Shown here one piece after another: positions 30,027 through 37,134 of a stretch of DNA of 39,072 nucleotides. The position numbers were made by a program, and so were the translations under genes. The stretch is taken from assembly GCA_017410455.1 (NCBI GenBank), contig JAFQQT010000066.1, positions 1 to 39,072 on the forward strand, written 5' to 3'. Each line of letters begins with the position of its first letter. Within the stretch, counting starts at the first letter, position 1. Source of the DNA: Clostridia bacterium. Lineage in GTDB: Bacteria; Bacillota; Clostridia; Christensenellales; Aristaeellaceae. The notes below the pieces were generated by a model. That model saw only the letters and a list, made by a program, of their open reading frames with translations. It ran no database searches and was not told the origin of the DNA.

Positions 30027-31163
30027 TCACTTGTAGGATACGCTCTTGCCGTCCTCCCCGTCATCCGGGAAGATGATGATCAGCGTGCGGCCGCGCTGCA
30101 GCTCGATCTCCTGGCCGTCGGGGCCGTAGTAGACCGTGCGGCTGGACATGCCGTCGCGCTTCCAGTAGCCGCTGACGTGCACGCCGCCCATGAAGAAGTC
30201 CGCATTGCCCTCCGCAGGCGCGCCATCCTCCCCGACGACATACACAATGGGCTCCAGCTTGTTGTTGTGGTTATACGCCACGCGGGTGAACTGCACGATC
30301 ACATTGGCAAAGGCGATGGCGCCCTCAGCGGCGTCGCGGTCCGCGTACCAGACGGAGCGGTCCTGCCCCACGTTGCGGATGTATCCGCCCCACTCCTCGC
30401 GGTAGACCAGGCGGCTGGCGTAGTTGGACGCGCCATCGCCCCAGTTGACGTAGACATAGTCCGCCGCGTCGCCCTCGGGCAGCACGTCGGTGAAGCGGAA
30501 GGCGTGGTTGGGCGCAACGTGGCTCTCGGGCACCATTTCGCTCATGGCGGCGACGTTCGCGTCCATGTTATAGGGGGATTTGAGGCGTTTGCGGGCGGTG
30601 TATAGGTGCTTCCAGGCGGTGCCGCCGGCGGTGCCGGAGAAGAGCACACCCTTGTCCACCGCGCCATACTTGCGGAATTCCGCCTTCACGTCGCTGCCCT
30701 CGACCTCCTGCTGACCGTAGTAGAGGAAGCCGCCGTCCCACTCCTCGCGGATCCACACATGCCCCACGCGGGCGGAGCGGACATAGCCCACCGAGTCCGG
30801 GATGAGGTCGGAAAACACAACGGTCATGCGGGTGGACTCATTGCGGGTCAGGGGCGTTTCGTAGAAGATGTCGCCATAGGTGACGCCCCAGGGGGCACGG
30901 TCGCCCACGCCGCCGGAGTCATTGCCGATCTGCACCAGCATGGGCAGGTACCGCCCGGTGATGGCCAGGCCCGCAAAGCCCTCAAACTTCGGCAGATACG
31001 CCAGCGTGCGACCGGTGGTCGGGCTGACGCCCTCGGGCGTTTCGTTCAGGCCGACTTCCTGCAGGACGATCCCGCGCTCCGCCCTGGGGTCGATCATCGT
31101 CTCCGCCTGCACAGAGGTCATCATCAGCAGCAGAATGAGTACAACAGCCGTCAGCTTGCGCAT
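30027..31163 (-). CDS. DUF3048-domain exported protein (YerB-like)
   Basis: 378 aa with signal peptide (MRKLTAVVLILLLMMTSVQA). The mature protein has the DUF3048 layout: LAITGRYLPMLVQIGNDSGG, then APWGVTYGDIFYETPL, SDLIPDSVGYVRSARVGHV, and a C-terminal part with MGGVHVSGYWKRDG and GRTLIIIFP, as in B. subtilis YerB. The usual lipobox Cys is absent, so it is probably secreted rather than lipidated. Role at the cell surface not known. AGGAGG lies six bases before ATG, and the deacetylase gene ends 26 bases upstream. Confidence 0.88.
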   Translation of the reverse strand: MRKLTAVVLILLLMMTSVQAETMIDPRAERGIVLQEVGLNETPEGVSPTTGRTLAYLPKFEGFAGLAITGRYLPMLVQIGNDSGGVGDRAPWGVTYGDIFYETPLTRNESTRMTVVFSDLIPDSVGYVRSARVGHVWIREEWDGGFLYYGQQEVEGSDVKAEFRKYGAVDKGVLFSGTAGGTAWKHLYTARKRLKSPYNMDANVAAMSEMVPESHVAPNHAFRFTDVLPEGDAADYVYVNWGDGASNYASRLVYREEWGGYIRNVGQDRSVWYADRDAAEGAIAFANVIVQFTRVAYNHNNKLEPIVYVVGEDGAPAEGNADFFMGGVHVSGYWKRDGMSSRTVYYGPDGQEIELQRGRTLIIIFPDDGEDGKSVSYK

Positions 31164-31189
31164 GGTATGCCTCCTGAGTCTTTCTTTGC

Positions 31190-32554
31190 TTACCGCTGCT
31201 TGATGCTGGTATCGCCGTCATCACAGTGGAAATAGACAACATTCTCCTGCAGCACCACGCCGTCCTTGGCAAACAGCTCGTCAATGGTGAGGATCATGTA
31301 GCCATTTTCCTGCAGCCAGCGGATCATGGTTTTCGCCGTGGTGGGCGTCTTGTCCTTGATGTCATGCATCAGCACAATGTCGCCATCGGTGAACTGCTTG
31401 CGTACATTGTTCATGATGGTATTGGTGCTGCGGCCCTTCCAGTCGTAGGTGTCCACGGACCACTGGATCAGCGCCACACCGGCATTGTTGTCGATCATCT
31501 GGTTATACAGGCCGTAGGGCACGCGGGCGTAGCGGGCGGTGATGCCGATGACCGGGATGCAGGCCGCATCGAACTTGGTCTTCTGCGCCCGGATGGCCGT
31601 GCCGCTCATCCTCGACACGTCGCCGTGGGTATAGTTATGGCTGGCCACGGCATGGCCCTCGTCATGCTCGCGCTGGATGAGGTCGGCGTACTCCCTGATG
31701 CGGTTGCCCAGCACGAAGAAGGTGGCGCGCTCGCCCACCTCCAGCAGGTTGTTGAGCAGGATGGTGGTGTTGGTGCGGTTGGGACCGTCATCAAAGGTGA
31801 GGGCCACGGTGCGGTAGTAGGTCAGGTTATCCGTTTCCACCTGCGCCTTTTCCGTCATGTGGGGGCGGATGTCCGGGTAATACAGCGGCACCTCGATCAG
31901 CGTGTGGAGCCCCAGCTGCGGGTACATGCTGCTGGCGGGGATGTGGATGACCATGCTCAGCCCGTGCAGGGTGAAGTCCAGCTGGCGCAGCCCCTCGTCG
32001 GTCAGCAGGGCCGCCAGGGCCGCCTCGTCCGGCTCAGCGTCCGGGAAATAGAAGTGAACCGTATCACTCACCACCGCGCGCAGCATCTCCCAACCCTCGT
32101 CGGTGGCAATGATATCCCCCAGGAAGATGCGCTCGCCGGTAACCATATCGAAAGTGCGGCTGGTGATCTCCTGGCCAATGAGGTCGCGGTGATAGGTCAT
32201 GCGCGCCTGGCAGAGGAAGCTCATCCAGGTCAGGCCCGTGCGGGAATAGCGGATTTCCACGTCAAGGCGGCTGTTGCGGCTGGTGCTGTTGCCCGCCTTC
32301 TGCAGCGTGGGGCCCAGGCGCTCCACATACTCGGCGGTGATGGCCGCCAGCTCGGCGTCCACGGCGTCGCAGGCAGTATCCAGCGTCCACAGGCGAATGA
32401 CGCTGCTGTTCTTCTGCTTCGTGTCCTTTTTGGTTGCCGTCACCTTGTGGCATTCCTGCAGGGGCAGGCCGGGCTCTGCTTCCCGGGCGCACGCGCTGCT
32501 CATGAAGCATACGCACAGCACGCAAACCATCAGCAGACTCCACAATCTCTTCAT
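31190..32554 (-). CDS. Polysaccharide deacetylase with N-terminal DUF3298-like domain (PdaC-like)
   Basis: 454-aa exported enzyme; signal peptide ends at MSSAC, so Cys22 may be lipidated. Residues about 60-230 resemble the DUF3298/RsiV-like module (SRTFDMVTGERIFLGDII, LIEVPLYYPDIRP). The NodB domain has TFDDGPN (253-259), SHNYTH (305-310, metal His pair), ARVPYG, VDTYDW and LMHDI, all motifs intact. It should remove acetyl groups from peptidoglycan or other GlcNAc polymers, giving lysozyme resistance. GGAGGA precedes ATG; a near-consensus promoter lies at 32591-32620. First gene of deacetylase-DUF3048-nrdG. Tandem paralogue of the next gene. Confidence 0.9.
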   Translation of the reverse strand: MKRLWSLLMVCVLCVCFMSSACAREAEPGLPLQECHKVTATKKDTKQKNSSVIRLWTLDTACDAVDAELAAITAEYVERLGPTLQKAGNSTSRNSRLDVEIRYSRTGLTWMSFLCQARMTYHRDLIGQEITSRTFDMVTGERIFLGDIIATDEGWEMLRAVVSDTVHFYFPDAEPDEAALAALLTDEGLRQLDFTLHGLSMVIHIPASSMYPQLGLHTLIEVPLYYPDIRPHMTEKAQVETDNLTYYRTVALTFDDGPNRTNTTILLNNLLEVGERATFFVLGNRIREYADLIQREHDEGHAVASHNYTHGDVSRMSGTAIRAQKTKFDAACIPVIGITARYARVPYGLYNQMIDNNAGVALIQWSVDTYDWKGRSTNTIMNNVRKQFTDGDIVLMHDIKDKTPTTAKTMIRWLQENGYMILTIDELFAKDGVVLQENVVYFHCDDGDTSIKQR

Positions 32555-32590
32555 CTTTCTTCCTCCGTACAGTTGCTTACCAACCTGTTT

Positions 32591-32620
32591 ATTATACTCC
32601 ACTGCTGCAGCACGTGTCAA
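32591..32620 (-). promoter_or_regulatory. Sigma-A promoter of the deacetylase-DUF3048-nrdG unit
   Basis: TTGACA (32620-32615), 18-base spacer, TATAAT (32596-32591), both hexamers perfect. Confidence 0.88.
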
Positions 32621-32679
32621 CCGAAACCGCTCCGCCTGCCCCTGGCGCAGCTCATCCAGGCGAAGCGCCCTCAACGGAA

Positions 32680-32719
32680 AGCAAAATCTCCCGGCTGGCC
32701 ATACCGCCATCCAGGAGAT
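32680..32719 (-). terminator. Terminator after the upstream deacetylase gene
   Basis: On the - strand ATCTCCTGG...CCAG..GGAGAT is followed by TTTGCTTTCC. It separates the two deacetylase transcripts. Confidence 0.65.
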
Positions 32720-32731
32720 CGTGCTGATGTG

Positions 32732-34090
32732 TCAGGGCTGTGCAGGCAGTTCCTTCAGCGTATACCCGTCCGTGCAGCGCCAGTAGGGCGTATCCGCCTC
32801 CAGGGCGACGCCGTCCATGGCAAAGAGCTCGTCCACCGTCAGGAACATGTAGCCCCGCTCCTGCAGCTCGGCCAGGATCATCTCCACCGCCTTGGGGGAA
32901 TTGCGCTTCAGGTCGTGCATGAGGATAATGCCGCCATCATCGGTGCCGAAGACGATGTTGCCGGAGGTCTGACGGGGGTCAGGGCCGTCCTCGCCCTCCC
33001 AGTCGGCGGCTTCCACCGTCCACTGGATCAGCGGCCAGCCCATCTGCGCCTTGGCCATGTTCTCCCACTGGCCGCCGGGGGCGCGGGCGAAGGGCACGGG
33101 CAGGCCGATGGCCGTGATGTGCGCCGCGTCCGCCTTGGCGGGCATGGCCTGCAGGGTGCTGATGGCCGTGCTGTTGGCGTAAACGTGCTGGTAGTTGTGG
33201 CTGGCGATGCGGTTGCCCTCGTCATGCTCGCGCTGCACGAGGTACTGCTGCTGCACCACCCGCTCGCCCACCAGGAAGAACGTGGCGCGCTCGCCCGCCT
33301 TCATCAGCGCCAGCAGCGTCTGATCGGTACACCAGCCGTTGGGGCCATCGTCGAAGGTCAGGGCGACCATGTAGTACAGGTTCGCGTTGTCCGTTTCCTG
33401 CCGGGCACGCTCGGTCATCATCGGGCGGACGTCCGGGTAGTACAGCGTCACCTCGATGAGCTGCTGCTTGCCGGGGTAGAAGTCCCCCGCATGCAGGTGC
33501 AGCACCAGGGACATGCCGTGCAGGGTGAACTCGGCGTTCTCCAGCGCCTCGCGGGTCGTGGCGGCAGCCAGGGCCTCCGCATCCGGCGCGGTATCGGGCC
33601 AGTAGGCGTTCACGCTGGCTTCCACGGCGTCGGCAAGGTACTCCCAGGCCGCGCTGTCCGCCGGAAAGACATCCGTCAGGCGGACCGGCTCGCCGGTGGT
33701 CATGTCGTAGGTGCGGGTGGTGAAACGCACCTCCCGCGTCTGCGTGTTGACGATGGTGCGGGCCTGCAGCATGAAGCTCATCCAGGTCAGGCCCGTCCGG
33801 CTGGGCTTGATGATGCAGTTGACGCGGCTGTTGCTGGAGCCGGGAGCAGGCAGCGTGGGGCCGATCTCATCCGCCCAGGCGCTGGCGATGGCGTTGAGCT
33901 CCTCGTCCACCGATGCCTGCACGGTGCTGATCTGCCAAAGGGACACGATCGCCCCGTTGCGTTGCTTCGTCTGGGTCTCCGTCAGCGTCTGCCGGTGGCA
34001 ATCCTGCATGGCATATGCGGGCTGCTCCCCCGCAGCCAGGGCCGGGACGAGCAGCAGCAGGCACAGCAGCGCAGCCAGAATACGCTTCAC
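32732..34090 (-). CDS. Polysaccharide deacetylase paralogue, PdaC-like, with diverged motifs
   Basis: 452 aa with signal peptide (MKRILAALLCLLLLVPALAA, no lipobox Cys) and the same DUF3298-like plus NodB layout as the neighbour. TFDDGPN (245-251), SHNYQH (297-302) and LMHDL are present. The RxPxG segment reads ARAPGG instead of ARVPYG, and the VDTYDW block is VEAADW, so substrate fit or activity may differ. Start is GTG (GAGG about ten bases upstream). Last gene of the M16-ruvX-DUF1292-DUF1292-deacetylase unit, 21 bases after the second DUF1292 gene. Confidence 0.85.
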   Translation of the reverse strand: MKRILAALLCLLLLVPALAAGEQPAYAMQDCHRQTLTETQTKQRNGAIVSLWQISTVQASVDEELNAIASAWADEIGPTLPAPGSSNSRVNCIIKPSRTGLTWMSFMLQARTIVNTQTREVRFTTRTYDMTTGEPVRLTDVFPADSAAWEYLADAVEASVNAYWPDTAPDAEALAAATTREALENAEFTLHGMSLVLHLHAGDFYPGKQQLIEVTLYYPDVRPMMTERARQETDNANLYYMVALTFDDGPNGWCTDQTLLALMKAGERATFFLVGERVVQQQYLVQREHDEGNRIASHNYQHVYANSTAISTLQAMPAKADAAHITAIGLPVPFARAPGGQWENMAKAQMGWPLIQWTVEAADWEGEDGPDPRQTSGNIVFGTDDGGIILMHDLKRNSPKAVEMILAELQERGYMFLTVDELFAMDGVALEADTPYWRCTDGYTLKELPAQP

Positions 34091-34111
34091 AGTCTCACAT
34101 CCTCTGTATCG

Positions 34112-34432
34112 TCATTCCGCGTCGGACACGCCCTCCAGGCCTGCCTGCACGCTCATCTTCAGGTACTTGTCGAACACAGTCCGGATGACGTCCTCCTCCT
34201 GGGCCACGATGAACTCCAGGTTGCCGTCCTCCGCCTTTTCCACGCGGGTGATGAGCACCTGTTCCTCCCCTTCCGGGGTGTCCTCCAGCTCGATGAGCAC
34301 GGCGTACTCCTCCCCCGCATAGGGCACCATCGCGCCAAAGCGGAAACGGTAGACCTGTCCGTCCGGGCCGTTCAGCTCCACCAGCGGGATGCCATCCTCA
34401 GGTGCAAAGGGCTCCATCGGGCGCTCACTCAT
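34112..34432 (-). CDS. DUF1292 domain protein (second of a pair)
   Basis: 106 aa. The DUF1292 core is clear (FRFGAMVPYAGEEYAVLIEL, GEEQVLITRVEK, and a C-terminal VFDKYLK), a small acidic cytoplasmic family common near ruvX in Clostridia; molecular role unknown. The ATG lies within the end of the preceding DUF1292 gene (eight-base overlap), so translation is coupled. This copy has a longer N-terminal lead and C-terminal tail than its partner. Confidence 0.88.
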   Translation of the reverse strand: MSERPMEPFAPEDGIPLVELNGPDGQVYRFRFGAMVPYAGEEYAVLIELEDTPEGEEQVLITRVEKAEDGNLEFIVAQEEDVIRTVFDKYLKMSVQAGLEGVSDAE

Positions 34433-34712
34433 CGTCCTCGCCCTCTTCGTCCATCATGGTGAGGAACTTGTTGAACACAGCCTCCTGCACCGCCTCGTCC
34501 TCCACCATCTCGTAGGTGGCGTCGTCGCCTTCGCCATCCACCAGCAGGATGAACACGTTGCACTCGCCCTCGTCGTCGTCGCTCAGGTCGTCCGTCACGG
34601 CGATGTACTGCGCATCCTGGTACTCGATGCCGGCCAGCAGACGGAACTGCACCGTCTCGCCCGCCTCGTCGATCAGTTCAATGATCTCCATGTTCTCTTC
34701 GTTGCGCTCCAT
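34425..34712 (-). CDS. DUF1292 domain protein (first of a pair)
   Basis: 95 aa, very acidic (ends MMDEEGEDDE). Contains the DUF1292 pattern VQFRLLAGIEYQDAQYIAVT, then VFILLVDGEGDDATYEMVED. It lies 15 bases after ruvX, the usual genomic setting of this family in Bacillota, with a ribosome site AGGAGG before ATG. Partner of the following overlapping DUF1292 gene; tandem copies suggest they may form a complex or have split roles. Confidence 0.9.
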   Translation of the reverse strand: MERNEENMEIIELIDEAGETVQFRLLAGIEYQDAQYIAVTDDLSDDDEGECNVFILLVDGEGDDATYEMVEDEAVQEAVFNKFLTMMDEEGEDDE

Positions 34713-34727
34713 GTTGATTTCCTCCTG

Positions 34728-35153
34728 TTACTCTCGGGTGTTGCGCTGCGTGTCCAGCCACTGCTGGAGGATGACCGCAGCGGCCACCTTGTCCACATTG
34801 TGCTTGCGCTCGGCGCGGTGCATGTTCCCCTCGATGAGCGCGTGGGTCGCGGTGACGGTGGTCAGCCGCTCATCCTGATAATACACCGTCAGGCCGGCTT
34901 TTTCAAGCTGTTCGCAGAACTTTCTGACCTTTTCGGACTGGAAGCCCGCCGTGCCGTCCATGTTCAGCGGCCAGCCGGAAAGCACCAGGGTCGTTTCATA
35001 CTGCTCGCAGATGGCCACGATCTTCTTCACATCCGGGCCCCAGCCCACGCGGTAGATGGTGTCGATGGGCGTAGCAATCAGCCGGGACGCGTCCGAGACC
35101 GCCACGCCAATGCGCGCGTCTCCGATATCCAGGCACACAATTCGTTCGTTCAT
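34728..35153 (-). CDS. ruvX: Putative pre-16S rRNA nuclease / Holliday junction resolvase-like RuvX
   Basis: 141 aa. YqgF/RuvX-type RNase-H fold: CLDIGDARIGVAVSD (catalytic Asp near residue 8), LSGWPLNMDGTAG, YQDERLTTVTA (Glu), and HNVDKVAAAVILQ (Asp), all acidic residues in place. It trims the 5' end of pre-16S rRNA. Start is ATG with AAGGA seven bases ahead; a codon-5 upstream ATG contains that site itself. Sits between the M16 peptidase (27 bases) and DUF1292 genes. Confidence 0.92.
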   Translation of the reverse strand: MNERIVCLDIGDARIGVAVSDASRLIATPIDTIYRVGWGPDVKKIVAICEQYETTLVLSGWPLNMDGTAGFQSEKVRKFCEQLEKAGLTVYYQDERLTTVTATHALIEGNMHRAERKHNVDKVAAAVILQQWLDTQRNTRE

Positions 35154-35180
35154 GTTTCTTTCCTTCATTCGTTGCAGCCG

Positions 35181-36461
35181 TTACAGCTTCAGTGCTTCAG
35201 TGCCCTTGCCCACAATGGCGATGCAGGGCTTCTGCCCCAGGGCATGGCGCGCGGCGGCCATGACATTCTCCGCCGTCAGACCCTCGATGCGGGCAATGGT
35301 CTCCTCGTGGGTGGTGGGTCTGCCGCGCAGAAGGGTGGAGCGGCCCATGCCCTGCATGCGGCTGCCGGGGCTTTCAAGGCCCATGAGGTAGCCGGCACGC
35401 AGCTGCGTCACGCTGTCGTGGAACTCCTTGTCCGTCAGGCCGTCCCGCAGGAACCTGTCCAGCTCCGTGCGGATCTCCTCCAGCACCAGCTGCGCATTCT
35501 TCGGGTTCACGCCCGCGTAAATGCCGAAGGTTCCCACGCCCTGGTAGGTGTTGGGGTAGGAGTAGACCGAGTACGCCAGGCCCAGATCCTCGCGGATGCG
35601 CTGGAACAGCCGGCTGGACATCGCCCCGCCCAGCACGCCGGATACCACCGCCAGCGGGTACACACCCTCGCTGCCGAAAGCCATGCCCGGGAAGCCCAGG
35701 CAGATGTGCATCTGCTCGGTGTCCTTCTCGCGCAGGTTGTCAACGCCCGTGTGGAGCGTCCACTGCGGCAGCACAACGGGGTTGACCTCGTTGCTCCAGG
35801 CGCCGAAGTGCTCCTCCACCAGGGCCTGTACGCGCTGGGGATCGTAGTTGCCCGCCAGGGCGATAACCGTCTCCCGGGGGCCGTAATGCCTGCGGCGGAA
35901 GGCCAGCAGGTCATCCCTCGTGTAGGCGGAAACCAGCTCCGCCGGGCCGAGGATGGGCCTGCCGGGAGCCTGAGAACCGAACTGCGCCTCAGAAAGCAGG
36001 TCGTGTACGAGATCCTCCGGGGAATCCTCGTCCATGGCGATCTCCTCCAGGATCACGCCGCGCTCCTTGGCCAGCTCCTGCTCGTCGATGGTCGCGCCGG
36101 TCACCAGATCCGCCAGGATATCCACCGCAAGGGGCAGATCCTCGTCGATGACCTTGGCGTAGTAGCAGGTGCAGTCCCGCCCGGTGAAGGCGTTGAGCTG
36201 ACCGCCCACAGCGTCCATCTCCTCGGCAATCTGCCGGGCTGTGCGCTTCACGGTGCCCTTGAAGACCATGTGCTCCAGGAAGTGGCTCAGGCCGCTCTCC
36301 TGCGCCTCCTCCATCATGGATCCGACGTGAACCCACGCGCCGATGGAAACCGAGCGCAGGAAGGGCAGCCGCTCGCCGACCACCCGCAAGCCATTGGGAA
36401 GAACCCATTCGTCACGCATGCGTCCATTCGCTCCCATGCTGTTTTTCTCTATCATTTCCAT
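35181..36461 (-). CDS. M16-family zinc peptidase (processing-peptidase-like)
   Basis: 426 aa, cytoplasmic. The inverted zinc motif HFLEH (GLSHFLEHMVFKGT) with E in ILEEIAMDEDSPEDLVHD, and R/Y in the C-terminal half (SSRLFQRIREDLGLAYSVYS), make a complete active M16B peptidase of the YmxG/mitochondrial-processing-like type, which in Bacillota is typically near pnp, as here. Its natural target is not known. ATG 36461 has AAAGGG just upstream; later ATGs at codons 9 and 15 are possible. A strong hairpin ends only about 22 bases before the start, leaving no room for a promoter between. Confidence 0.92.
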   Translation of the reverse strand: MEMIEKNSMGANGRMRDEWVLPNGLRVVGERLPFLRSVSIGAWVHVGSMMEEAQESGLSHFLEHMVFKGTVKRTARQIAEEMDAVGGQLNAFTGRDCTCYYAKVIDEDLPLAVDILADLVTGATIDEQELAKERGVILEEIAMDEDSPEDLVHDLLSEAQFGSQAPGRPILGPAELVSAYTRDDLLAFRRRHYGPRETVIALAGNYDPQRVQALVEEHFGAWSNEVNPVVLPQWTLHTGVDNLREKDTEQMHICLGFPGMAFGSEGVYPLAVVSGVLGGAMSSRLFQRIREDLGLAYSVYSYPNTYQGVGTFGIYAGVNPKNAQLVLEEIRTELDRFLRDGLTDKEFHDSVTQLRAGYLMGLESPGSRMQGMGRSTLLRGRPTTHEETIARIEGLTAENVMAAARHALGQKPCIAIVGKGTEALKL

Positions 36462-36484
36462 CCGTGCCCTTTCTCATGCCTGTA

Positions 36485-36525
36485 AAAGAAATTCGCAAAA
36501 GCCCCGCATGTGGACTTTTGCGAAT
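36485..36525. terminator. Bidirectional terminator or attenuator before the M16 gene
   Basis: Perfect 11-bp stem ATTCGCAAAAG (36491-36501) with CTTTTGCGAAT (36515-36525); on the - strand followed by TTCTTTTAC, on + by GTTTTGC. It lies 23 bases ahead of the M16 ATG. Confidence 0.8.
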
Positions 36526-36578
36526 GTTTTGCTTGTCGGGAAATCCGCCGGGTTGACCTTGCCGGAGACATCACATCC

Positions 36579-36900
36579 GTCGCCCCGGGCGACAGCTTCC
36601 CCTCAAGGGGACGTGCTGCTTGACTATTCCGGCGCTTTCCACCTCATCAGTCGCCCAGGGCGACAGCTTCCCCTCAAGGGGACGTGCTGCTTAACTGTTC
36701 CGGTGCTTTCCACCTCATCAGTCGCCCAGGGCGACAGCTTCCCCTCAAGGGGGACATGCTGCTTGACTGTTCCGATGCTTTCCACCTCATCAGTCGCCCA
36801 AGGCGACAGCTTCCCCTCAAGGGGGACATGCTGCTTGACTGTTCCGGTGCTTTCCACCTCATCAGTCGCCCAGGGCGACAGCTTCCCCTCAAGGGGAAGC
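36579..36900. repeat. Five tandem palindromic 71-72-bp repeats
   Basis: Units begin at 36579, 36650, 36721, 36793 and 36865 (last one truncated). Each has GTCGCCC-AGG-GCGAC and CTTCCCCTCAAGGGG hairpins and a variable middle (GACATGCTGCTTGACTGTTC type). No gene lies in 36462-37134 (673 bases); the rest holds the hairpin at 36491-36525, CGGCTCG/CGAGCCG (36951-36971), CGATGCAC/GTGCATCG (36980-37000), and the pnp terminator region. Confidence 0.92.
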
Positions 36901-36950
36901 CGGGGGGGTGCGCGACAGCGCTCCCATTCCGGTACAGGTCAACTCCAGCG

Positions 36951-37000
36951 CGGCTCGCCCTCCGCGAGCCGTGCCCGCGCGATGCACCCTTTGTGCATCG
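36951..37000. repeat. Two adjacent inverted repeats
   Basis: CGGCTCG/CGAGCCG (7 bp, 36951-36971) and CGATGCAC/GTGCATCG (8 bp, 36980-37000). They continue the hairpin-dense run behind pnp. No promoter or gene is seen. Confidence 0.7.
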
Positions 37001-37070
37001 TGCGACGCGCAACCATGCCACAGCAGCACGGCGTACAACTCACAAGGAACCCTGCATAAACACCCGAGAA

Positions 37071-37128
37071 AGGGAGTCCAGAGGGTCGAAGGACCCTCTG
37101 GCAGGGTCAAGGGGCAGAGCCCCTTGGG
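37071..37128 (-). terminator. Double hairpin behind pnp
   Basis: On the - strand CAAGGGGC-TCT-GCCCCTTG (37126-37108) and then CCAGAGGGTC-CTTC-GACCCTCTGG (37101-37078), followed by ACTCCCTTTCTC. The second stem is ten perfect pairs. Likely stabiliser or terminator of the pnp message; the same two-hairpin form is a dispersed repeat type in Clostridia. Confidence 0.75.
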
Positions 37129-37134
37129 TTCTCC

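Noticed and set aside
31226-34462. 1078-codon open frame on the + strand
   Set aside because: Antisense to both deacetylases, with the same codon-shadow composition and no family motif.
36579-36900. CRISPR array
   Set aside because: The whole 71-72-bp unit repeats, including the middle part; no unique spacers and no cas genes.
37071-37128. Promoter or riboswitch behind pnp
   Set aside because: The hairpins fit a terminator/stabiliser; no gene start follows on the - strand for about 600 bases.
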